From the NCBI GenBank assembly GCA_034666665.1, contig JAXDLK010000021.1, forward strand, positions 1 through 5,905: DNA of 5,905 nt, written 5' to 3'. Under the pieces are notes generated by a model, which was not told where the DNA came from, did not search any database, and was given only the letters and a program-made list of their open reading frames with translations. The stretch is from JAXDLK01 sp034666665 (lineage in GTDB: Bacteria > Desulfobacterota > Binatia > JACPRU01). This document shows, in pieces, positions 1 through 4,973 of the stretch. Both the position numbers and the translations under genes were made by a program. Each line of letters opens with the position of its first letter. The first letter of the stretch is position 1.

Positions 1-658
1 GAAGCTCCTCCAGCGTGCCGACGCCGATCAGCCGGCCGCGCTGCAGGATGCCGATCCGGTCGCAGAGGCTCTCCGCGACCTCGAGGCTGTGCGTCGAGAG
101 GAAGATCGTCACCCCGCGCTCCGCCAGTGAGCGCAGCAGCGAGCGCAGCATACGCGCGCCGCGCGGATCCATCCCCACCATCGGCTCGTCACTGATCAGA
201 ATGCGCGGCTGATGAAGCAGCGCTGCGCAGAAGGCCAGGCGCTGCTTCATGCCGTGCGAGTAGCTTTCGACCAGCTCGCCCGACCAGCTCGCGAGATCGA
301 AGAGGTCGAGCAGATCGGCGATCTGCCGCTCGGCGATCGCCGGCTCGAGCTCGTAGAGGTCCGCGCAGAACCGCAGGATCTCGTGCGCGGTGAGCTTCTC
401 GTAGAGAAACGGGCGGTCGGGCACGAACCCGGAGATGCGCTTCGCCTCGATCCCGTCGGTCGCGAGGTCGTGTCCGCCGAGACGGATCGATCCGCAGGTC
501 GGCAGCAAGAGACCCATCATCATGCGGATCGTCGTCGTCTTGCCCGCGCCGTTCGGACCGAGGAAGCCGAAGATCTCGCCTCGCTCGACGCGGAGCGTGA
601 GGTCGTCGACGGCGGTGAACGTGCCGTAGCGCTTGGTGAGTCCTTCGATGTCGATCAT
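1..658 (-). CDS. ABC transporter ATP-binding protein (partial, C-terminus beyond left edge)
   Basis: This is the nucleotide-binding subunit of an ABC transporter of the CcmA/DrrA/EcsA type (COG1131-like), which hydrolyses ATP at the cytoplasmic face of the membrane for a separate permease. 219 codons are visible. The Walker A motif GPNGAGKTTT covers residues 34-43. The Q-loop region reads FVPDRPFLYEKLT (residues 78-90), with Asp81 where glutamine is usual, as I recall from EcsA-like members. The signature is YSHGMKQR (133-140) rather than LSGGQ. Walker B is ILISDEP (153-159), followed by the D-loop MVGMDP, and the switch histidine is His190 (STHSLEVAE). The ATG at 658-656 shares ATGA with the stop of the upstream transglutaminase gene, which suggests translational coupling. 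The frame is still open at the window edge, so about 20-90 residues and probably a permease gene lie outside. The substrate cannot be told from the sequence. Confidence 0.95.
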   Translation of the reverse strand, partial: MIDIEGLTKRYGTFTAVDDLTLRVERGEIFGFLGPNGAGKTTTIRMMMGLLLPTCGSIRLGGHDLATDGIEAKRISGFVPDRPFLYEKLTAHEILRFCADLYELEPAIAERQIADLLDLFDLASWSGELVESYSHGMKQRLAFCAALLHQPRILISDEPMVGMDPRGARMLRSLLRSLAERGVTIFLSTHSLEVAESLCDRIGILQRGRLIGVGTLEEL

Positions 659-2172
659 CCGGAGTCTCGCACCTCGAATTGCAACCGGCCGATCCAGCTC
701 CCGAGATCCGCGTGATGCTCGGGGCCGCCCTCGAGCAGCTTCACGTGGGTGGCGTCCGCGGGCAGCTGTCCGAACGTCGGATCGGCGGCGATCCACTCGC
801 CGAGCCAGACCTCCACCCATGCGTGGTAGTAGAAGGCGCCCGGGTCGTCGGCGATTCCCGGCATGTACACGGTGCCGGCGATGACGCGCGCCGGCAGCCC
901 CGCAGCGCGGGCGAGCGCGGCGAAGAGGACCGCGTGCTCGTTGCAGTCGCCGCGGCGGGTCTCGAGCACCTCGAGGGCCGACGGGATGCTCACCGTCGGC
1001 ACCTTCTTCAGGTTCTCGAACACCCAGCTCATGAGCTTCCCCGCAGCCCGCCGCGCGTCTCGGTCGCCCCCGGTGATCTCGCGAGCGAGGGCCTGGATCT
1101 TCGGATCGTCCGACTGCAGGAAAGGGGTCGGCGCGAGATCGGCGGCGAACCGCTTGGCGTCCGCCGGAAGCGGGTACGAGGCGGCGGAGGCGAGATCCTC
1201 GCGGCGGATCGTCAGACGATCGCCGAGCTCCACCTGTCGCGGCGGAAACGAGAGCCCGCGACCCGGTGGAACGCCCGCGACGGCGAGCTCGAGCCGCGCA
1301 AGGTCGCGCGCGTCGCGAATCGCGCGCTTCACCGGGATTGCCGCCGTGGAGGTGACGTCGAGCCCTCCCGAGTCGAGCGGCGCGACCGCACGCACGCGCG
1401 ACTCGCGAATCATCGTCAGGCCGAGCGGGCCTTCTTCCTTGAGGACGCGACCGCCGGGCTCGACCCACAGTCGGGACGTGGCGCCGCGGAACTCCTGCGT
1501 GACGAGGAATGCCGAGCGGCGGGTGCCGTCGATCGTCAGACGCTCGATCGCACCGACGCGGAGGACCGCGTCCGTCGACTCGGCCGTGATCGGATCGAAG
1601 AGGGGATAGTGGAACGTCTTGCCGGTCTCGAGCTCCTCCCGCGCGAGCATCGAAGGCAGCGTCTGCGGCAGCACCGGGGGTGCGCGAAGGGGGATGCGGA
1701 ACTTCCGCTCGGACCCCGCGGCGCGCATCGTCACGTCCACTCCCGAGGCGTCGACCTCGCCGGCGAGCGTCACGTCCACGCTCGCCGAGCGCAGGTGAAA
1801 GTCGAAGCGACGGAGCGCGAGCCGCGCGTCCGTCTCCGCCGCGAGGTGGGTGCGTACGAGCCTCGGCGCGCCCATCATCGTGAGCTTCAGGACCGCCTGA
1901 TCCTCGATGTGAAAGCCCTCCGGACGCCGGGCTCGGCGGTGATGGGCGGCCCCGACCTTCCGGTCTTCGCGGTAGACGCCGTACCATTCCTCGGCTTCTC
2001 CCTCGCCGGGGGTGAACGGGCTCGAGACGGCGATCTCGTCGAGCCATCGTCCCTCGATCGGTGCCGGCACCGCGGCGACCCCGACGCGCTGATGGAGGGC
2101 CAGCATCATGGCCGCCCAGCCGGCGAGGATTGCGATGCGGAGCATGGGGCGCATGTACGAGCTTGCCTTCAT
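655..2172 (-). CDS. Transglutaminase-like (papain-fold) domain protein, exported or membrane-anchored
   Basis: This 505-residue protein carries a C-terminal transglutaminase-like core (PF01841 type) with a complete catalytic triad: Cys410 in RRGDCNEHA, His450 in FYYHAWVEVW and Asp464 in WIAADPTFG. Residues 11-26 (LRIAILAGWAAMMLAL) form a hydrophobic stretch after Arg8, so it is a signal peptide or N-terminal anchor and the enzyme should act outside the cytoplasm. Residues about 60-285 begin with WYGVYREDRKVG and contain VEPGGRVLKEEG. They look like a beta-rich domain that I cannot name. Residues about 370-405 lead into the core with the MSWVFENLKK segment typical of bacterial transglutaminase-like proteins. 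Such proteins may act as proteases or cross-linking enzymes; which applies here is unknown. Starts at Met1, Met7 and Met10 are all possible. Met1 lacks a clear Shine-Dalgarno sequence, while an AAGG lies 11 bases before Met7. The gene is first in a minus-strand unit with the ABC ATPase. Confidence 0.93.
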   Translation of the reverse strand: MKASSYMRPMLRIAILAGWAAMMLALHQRVGVAAVPAPIEGRWLDEIAVSSPFTPGEGEAEEWYGVYREDRKVGAAHHRRARRPEGFHIEDQAVLKLTMMGAPRLVRTHLAAETDARLALRRFDFHLRSASVDVTLAGEVDASGVDVTMRAAGSERKFRIPLRAPPVLPQTLPSMLAREELETGKTFHYPLFDPITAESTDAVLRVGAIERLTIDGTRRSAFLVTQEFRGATSRLWVEPGGRVLKEEGPLGLTMIRESRVRAVAPLDSGGLDVTSTAAIPVKRAIRDARDLARLELAVAGVPPGRGLSFPPRQVELGDRLTIRREDLASAASYPLPADAKRFAADLAPTPFLQSDDPKIQALAREITGGDRDARRAAGKLMSWVFENLKKVPTVSIPSALEVLETRRGDCNEHAVLFAALARAAGLPARVIAGTVYMPGIADDPGAFYYHAWVEVWLGEWIAADPTFGQLPADATHVKLLEGGPEHHADLGSWIGRLQFEVRDSG

Positions 2173-2224
2173 GGAAAGGCTACTTTACGCTCGGGGGCCG
2201 GCGCAAATTGGAGCCGTAGAAGCG
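2173..2224. promoter_or_regulatory. Short divergent intergenic region
   Basis: These 52 bases separate the minus-strand transglutaminase start from the preferred plus-strand Mut7-C start, so promoters for both units would have to lie here or inside the opposing gene. Two A+T-richer patches stand out from the G+C-rich background, at 2181-2187 (TACTTTA) and 2204-2209. TACTTT at 2181-2186 on the plus strand, and TAAAGT on the minus strand from 2187 to 2182, are weak -10-like matches. I found no -35 element at proper spacing on either strand. The regulatory role rests on gene arrangement only. Confidence 0.3.
2210..2213 (+). promoter_or_regulatory. Probable ribosome binding site for the Mut7-C gene
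   Basis: GGAG lies 11 bases before the TTG at 2225. The ATG candidates upstream in the same frame (2171 and 2108) have no purine-rich site at normal distance. This supports the TTG start, though the spacing is at the long end. Confidence 0.4.
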
Positions 2225-2728
2225 TTGCCGAACGACCCGACGCCGTCCTTCGTCGCCGACAAGATGCTCGGCCGCCTCGCTCGCTGGCTTCGCCTCGTCG
2301 GCTGCGACGTCCTCTACGGCACGAACTTCTCGGGTCGCGGGCTCGTCCACGAGGCGCGGCGGAGCGGACGCACGGTGCTCACTCGCGACCGGCGGATCGT
2401 CAAGGACCCCGACGCGCCGCCTCACCTCTTCATCGAGCGCGACCGCGTCGGCGATCAGCTCCGGCAGGTCGTGGACGCGTTTGCGATCGACCCCTTCGGC
2501 GGCCTCTTCAGCCGCTGCGTCAGTTGCAATGCGGTGCCCGTGGACGCCGAGCCGGCAACCGTGGCAGACGAGGTTCCTGCCTACGTGCTGATGACGCAGC
2601 CGAGGTTCCGGCGCTGCCCCCGCTGCCGGCACGTGTACTGGGATGGCACCCACCTGGATCGGGTCCGCGGTGAGCTCCGGCGCATGGGATTCGCGAGCGC
2701 GGTCGCCGAGGAAGCGCTGGTGATCTGA
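2225..2728 (+). CDS. Mut7-C RNase domain protein with zinc ribbon
   Basis: This is a 167-residue protein of the Mut7-C family (PF01927), a PIN-like fold named after the C-terminal domain of the nematode exoribonuclease MUT-7. An RNase role is predicted for the family, and I know of no firm substrate for bacterial members. The fold begins with FVADKMLGRLARWLRLVG (residues 9-26, acidic Asp12) and has the second acidic motif TVLTRDRR (Asp55). A zinc ribbon follows, with Cys98-x2-Cys101 and Cys131-x2-Cys134, ending in the family hallmark HVYWDGTHLDRV. The length matches single-domain family members. I prefer the TTG start because homologues begin just before the FVAD motif and a GGAG precedes it. 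ATG at 2171 or 2108 would add 18 or 39 residues with no domain character and would overlap the divergent gene. The stop overlaps the next start by one base. Confidence 0.92.
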   Translation: MPNDPTPSFVADKMLGRLARWLRLVGCDVLYGTNFSGRGLVHEARRSGRTVLTRDRRIVKDPDAPPHLFIERDRVGDQLRQVVDAFAIDPFGGLFSRCVSCNAVPVDAEPATVADEVPAYVLMTQPRFRRCPRCRHVYWDGTHLDRVRGELRRMGFASAVAEEALVI

Positions 2729-3021
2729 TGGCGGCGGTGAACGAGGGTTCCGCATCCCACGCCTTCGCCGTGGCCGCATGCCGCGAGTGCCGGCGCGACG
2801 TGCTCACCTACGCGGACGGCGACGGCGCGATCGAGGTCCGGCGATGCGTCCACTGCGATTCGCGCGTCGACGGGGATCTCCGGTGGACGGATCTCGCCGG
2901 GCTCGAGCCGTTCGGCTACGAGCTCGACGAAGGCGGCGAGCCAGGATGCGTGTCGTGCGCGACGGGAGGATGCGGCGTCGGTACCAGCGTCGCGGGTGAC
3001 GGAGGAAAACGTGCGAACTGA
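2728..3021 (+). CDS. Small multi-cysteine zinc-ribbon protein, function unknown
   Basis: This 97-residue protein starts within TGATG, one base overlapping the Mut7-C stop, so the two are almost certainly translated together. It carries two CxxC pairs, Cys18/Cys21 (CREC) and Cys40/Cys43 (CVHC), spaced like a zinc ribbon. A third cysteine cluster is CVSCATGGCG (Cys74, Cys77, Cys82) near the C-terminus. The centre (residues 50-69) is acidic and includes the segment RWTDLAGLEPFGYEL. There is no signal peptide or membrane segment, so it is probably cytoplasmic. I do not recognise a named family. The tight coupling suggests a metal-binding partner of the RNase-like protein, but that is inference. 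The third cluster could belong to a second metal site. Confidence 0.8.
   Translation: MAAVNEGSASHAFAVAACRECRRDVLTYADGDGAIEVRRCVHCDSRVDGDLRWTDLAGLEPFGYELDEGGEPGCVSCATGGCGVGTSVAGDGGKRAN
3001..3005 (+). promoter_or_regulatory. Strong Shine-Dalgarno-like GGAGG inside the end of the zinc-ribbon gene
   Basis: GGAGG is followed after five bases by GTG at 3011, which is in frame with the lipoprotein gene further downstream, and no stop interrupts the frame between them. It may be the original start signal of the lipoprotein gene, now separated from the signal peptide by the repeat at 3071-3142, or a coincidence of coding sequence. Confidence 0.3.
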
Positions 3022-3070
3022 CGTTGGACGCGATCGACCTCTCGCTTCAGTAGGTCTTGCTAGTGCGGCT

Positions 3071-3142
3071 CCCCCTCTCTCGCGCTTCGCGCGGTCTCTC
3101 CCCAAGGGGGAGAGACGGGGATGTGGATCCTCGGGAGAGGGG
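3071..3142. repeat. Nested palindromic dispersed-type repeat in the 3022-3157 gap
   Basis: This element fills most of the 136-base gap between the zinc-ribbon and lipoprotein genes. Outer arms are CCCCTCTC at 3072-3079 and GAGAGGGG at 3135-3142. Inside are a five-pair hairpin at 3081-3093 (CGCGC, loop TTC, GCGCG) and a perfect ten-pair hairpin at 3094-3116. The CCCTCTC...CCCCAAGGGGGAGAG composition resembles dispersed repeats common in proteobacterial and metagenomic genomes, whose translations give spurious PLPxGER or RLSPLGR peptides. Here the plus strand gives SLPKGER and the minus strand RLSPLGR. Family membership is from memory, not from a search. Confidence 0.7.
3094..3116. repeat. Perfect 10-bp hairpin with 3-base loop
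   Basis: GTCTCTCCCC at 3094-3103 is the exact reverse complement of 3107-3116, with loop AAG. It is the strongest stem in the repeat. No T-run follows on either strand, so it does not look like a standard intrinsic terminator, though it could stall or attenuate transcription between the zinc-ribbon and lipoprotein genes. Confidence 0.7.
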
Positions 3143-3145
3143 TTC

Positions 3146-3149
3146 AGGG
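3146..3149 (+). promoter_or_regulatory. Probable ribosome binding site for the lipoprotein gene
   Basis: AGGG ends eight bases before the ATG at 3158. It lies just past the right arm of the repeat, and this ATG puts a lipobox cysteine at residue 12. Confidence 0.4.
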
Positions 3150-3157
3150 CGTTCTGT

Positions 3158-3451
3158 ATGTTGATCGTCCTCGCCATCTCGCTCGCGAGCTGTGCCAGCG
3201 TCGGGCGGAACTTCCCCTCGTCGCCGGTGGAGCGGATCGAGAAGGGCGTCTCGACCAAGAAGGACGTACGGCAGATGTTCGGCGAGCCGTTCCGTACCGG
3301 CGTCGACAACGGCTTCGAGAGCTGGACCTACGTCTACAACCGCTGGTCGCTCTTCGGCTCGACGCGCTCGAAGGATCTCTACGTCGTCTTCAACAAGGAC
3401 GGCACCGTCCGCGCCTACACCTTCAACAGCAACATCGACGGGTCGGAGTGA
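3158..3451 (+). CDS. Small BamE/SmpA-like outer-membrane lipoprotein
   Basis: The 97-residue product has a hydrophobic leader and lipobox, MLIVLAISLASC, so lipidation at Cys12 by the Lgt/Lsp pathway is predicted. Alanine at +2 favours sorting to the outer membrane. The mature part has the BamE/SmpA/OmlA-type pattern: RIEKGVSTKKDVRQMFGEP (26-44), then WTYVYNRW (56-63), DLYVVFNKDGTV (73-84) and YTFNSN (87-92). This corresponds to helix-helix-three-strand packing. BamE itself assists outer-membrane protein assembly, but the fold occurs in many small lipoproteins, so a BAM role is not established. The leader lacks a basic residue before the hydrophobic core, which is odd. Arg at -4 from the chosen Met (FRAFCM) would supply it if translation began upstream. 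Frame-open alternative GTG starts at 2996 and 3011 run through the repeat. The stop lies in a 9-bp tandem duplication. Confidence 0.82.
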   Translation: MLIVLAISLASCASVGRNFPSSPVERIEKGVSTKKDVRQMFGEPFRTGVDNGFESWTYVYNRWSLFGSTRSKDLYVVFNKDGTVRAYTFNSNIDGSE

Positions 3452-3462
3452 GGGGAGTGAGG
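3445..3462. repeat. 9-bp direct tandem duplication at the lipoprotein stop
   Basis: GGAGTGAGG occurs twice in a row, at 3445-3453 and 3454-3462. The first copy contains the last Glu codon and the TGA stop of the lipoprotein gene. The last base of the second copy is the first base of the inverted repeat. The copies are adjacent instead of flanking the element, so this is more like slippage or a repair scar than a target-site duplication. Confidence 0.75.
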
Positions 3463-3549
3463 GGGACGTTTCACACATTGAGCACATTTGCTCACGCGTC
3501 AGTGTGGTCGAGGCACGCACGAAATGTGCTCAATGTGTGAAACGTCCCC
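3462..3549. repeat. Perfect 28-bp-arm inverted repeat (REP/MITE-like element)
   Basis: Arms at 3462-3489 and 3522-3549 are exact reverse complements over 28 bases, separated by a 32-base loop (3490-3521). Each arm begins, read inwards, GGGGACGTTTCACACATTG. The arms are richer in A+T than the genes around them. The element lies between convergent genes, eleven bases past the lipoprotein stop, and contains the 3' end and stop codon (3501-3499) of the pseudouridine synthase gene. A GGGGACGTT-type terminus recalls REP-like repeats associated with Y1 (IS200-like, RAYT) transposases. That link is from memory and no transposase is present in the window. No T-run follows either arm, yet such a long stem could still block convergent transcripts. 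Confidence 0.9.
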
Positions 3550-4449
3550 GAAGAGGCGCGTCAGGCACTCGAGGAAGTCGGGTGGCGGGGCGCTGGCGAT
3601 CCTCGCCCGGTCGCCGCTCTGCGGGTGAGTGATCTCGATCGACGCGGCGTGGAGCATCTGTCGCGCCGCCGATTCTCCACCGTGTCCGTACGCGCGGTCA
3701 CCCACCACCGGGTGCCCGGCAGCCGCCAGGTGCGCGCGGATCTGATGGCGGACGCCGGTCTCGATCTCGACCTCGAGCAGGGTATGCTCGGCGCCGACAA
3801 CGAGCGGCCGCCAGCAAGTGATCGCCTTCCGACCGCGACCGCTCCCGGAGACGACCCGCACCTGCGGTGAGCCGCGTCGGTCGTCGATCGGCTCGCGGCT
3901 CTCTCCCGGGCCGGTGACCTTGCCGTCGACGATCGCCAGGTACCGCTTGCCGACGCTTCGTTCGCGGAACTGCGCGCGGAGATGGCGCCACGCGGCGGAC
4001 GTGCGCGCGGCGAGCAGCACGCCCGACGTATCGGTGTCGAGGCGGTGAGCGAGGCCGTGCTCGAGCGGATTGCTGCCGACGGAGGCCGTCTCCGGGTAGA
4101 CGGCAGCGAGGAAGTTCGCGACGGTCCCCGTCTCCTCGGGCCGGAGCGCGTGCCCTGGTCTTCCCGCCGGCTTGTCGAGCGCGACCAGCCATTCGTCCTC
4201 GTAGAGCACCGGCACGCGCGGATCGGGCTCGGGAACCAGCGCGGCCGCGAGGTCCTCGATCGCCACCTCGACGTCGATCCCGCCGGAGATCGCGTCGCCC
4301 TTCCGGCAGCGGCGTCCGTCGACGCGAATCCTGCCCTCGGCGATCATCGACTGAGCGCGATGGCGGGAGAGGCCGGGTACGCTGTCCGCGATCAGCCGGT
4401 CGATGCGGAGCGCCCGTCCGGGCGGCACGTGAAGCACGAGGACTGCCAT
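3499..4449 (-). CDS. RluA-family 23S rRNA pseudouridine synthase with S4 domain
   Basis: This 316-residue enzyme isomerises uridine to pseudouridine in RNA, most likely 23S rRNA by analogy with RluC/RluD. The target position cannot be assigned. An S4 RNA-binding domain covers about residues 15-63 (RIDRLIADSVPGLSRHRAQS). The catalytic domain (about 80-295) has DKPAGRPGHALRPEETGTV (92-110), the HRLDTDTSG motif with catalytic Asp138, KRYLAIVDG (168-176), RHQIRAHL (234-241), GDRAYG (250-255) and LHAASIEITHP (266-276). Family proteins usually end near the DFLECLTRLF segment (residues 291-300). Here the last 16 residues (GDVSHIEHISCVPRPH) and the TGA are encoded by the inverted repeat, so the native C-terminus was probably replaced. 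Start ATG 4449-4447 has no clear Shine-Dalgarno sequence. The gene lies 33 bases after the minor-pilin stop and is probably co-transcribed. Confidence 0.95.
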   Translation of the reverse strand: MAVLVLHVPPGRALRIDRLIADSVPGLSRHRAQSMIAEGRIRVDGRRCRKGDAISGGIDVEVAIEDLAAALVPEPDPRVPVLYEDEWLVALDKPAGRPGHALRPEETGTVANFLAAVYPETASVGSNPLEHGLAHRLDTDTSGVLLAARTSAAWRHLRAQFRERSVGKRYLAIVDGKVTGPGESREPIDDRRGSPQVRVVSGSGRGRKAITCWRPLVVGAEHTLLEVEIETGVRHQIRAHLAAAGHPVVGDRAYGHGGESAARQMLHAASIEITHPQSGDRARIASAPPPDFLECLTRLFGDVSHIEHISCVPRPH

Positions 4450-4482
4450 GCAGCCGCGATTCTACGCGCCGCCACCGGAGAA

Positions 4483-4959
4483 TCAGAGCACTTGAATCCT
4501 CCCGAGCGGCAACACCGTGACCGTCTTGGTCGCGTCCTGAGGGTTCGTGAGCGTGATCGAGATCGCCTTGGTCGGCGAGAGAAAGCCGCGTCCGTCGAAG
4601 GTGAGCTTCGCCGTCGGGGCGCTCGACAGCTTGACGCCGTAGATCCCGAGATCGGCGGACTGGAGCTCCTTGCCCGTCGGATCCTGGATCGAGAGCTTGT
4701 ACGGCGGGCTGACGACGACGATGCGGCGGCTGCCCGAGTTGATCGCCATCCAGCGGCCGCGCAGGAGGACTTCGCCGACGACCTCGACGGCGCTCGAAAG
4801 TGCGGTCGCGTGCCGCGCGGTCTGAAAGCTCGAGACGCCGATCGAGAAGAGGATCGTCAGCAGCGCGAGTGCCCCGATCAGCTCGAGGAACGTGACCCCG
4901 GCGATCGCGGATCTCGGCAGGCGATCGGCCGGCGAGACGATGGAGGAGGTGAGGGACAT
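4483..4959 (-). CDS. GspH/FimT-type minor pilin (prepilin)
   Basis: This 158-residue prepilin has a class III leader. Residues 1-21 end in RSAIAG, and a prepilin peptidase would cut between Gly21 and Val22. The mature N-terminus VTFLELIGALALLTILFSIG has Glu at position +5 (Glu26), followed by a hydrophobic helix to about residue 42. The C-terminal half has beta-strand motifs of the GspH/FimT family, such as RGRWMAINSGSRRIVVV, KLTFDGRGFLSP and VTVLPLGRIQVL. It would be an inner-membrane (pseudo)pilin that initiates or caps a type IV pilus or type II secretion pseudopilus. The ATG at 4959-4957 lies 14 bases after the upstream gene's stop, with GGA seven bases before it. The reading frame stays open far upstream, but that extension is arginine-rich shadow sequence of the next gene. 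Confidence 0.9.
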   Translation of the reverse strand: MSLTSSIVSPADRLPRSAIAGVTFLELIGALALLTILFSIGVSSFQTARHATALSSAVEVVGEVLLRGRWMAINSGSRRIVVVSPPYKLSIQDPTGKELQSADLGIYGVKLSSAPTAKLTFDGRGFLSPTKAISITLTNPQDATKTVTVLPLGRIQVL

Positions 4960-4973
4960 CACGTTTTCCGGCT

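Noticed and set aside
2108..2224. Mut7-C protein starting at ATG 2108 or 2171.
   Set aside because: No Shine-Dalgarno sequence, overlap with the divergent gene start, and extra residues not typical of the family; the TTG at 2225 fits better, though not proven.
679..2673. A 664-codon open frame on the plus strand, antisense to the transglutaminase gene.
   Set aside because: Its product is dominated by Arg, Ala, Gly and His with no domain pattern, and it mirrors two genes with clear motifs; long shadow frames are usual in G+C-rich DNA.
2996..3157. Long form of the lipoprotein starting at GTG 2996, overlapping the zinc-ribbon gene.
   Set aside because: It would put 54 residues, mostly repeat-encoded, before the signal peptide and lipobox, which would disable export.
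2581..3309. Minus-strand open frames of about 240 and 157 codons near 2581-3520.
   Set aside because: They are antisense to the plus-strand operon and read through the palindromic repeat, giving the spurious RLSPLGR type of peptide.
3462..3549. Long palindrome as an ordinary Rho-independent terminator or as a CRISPR unit.
   Set aside because: No T-run follows either arm, and there is just one pair of inverted arms, not spaced direct repeats.
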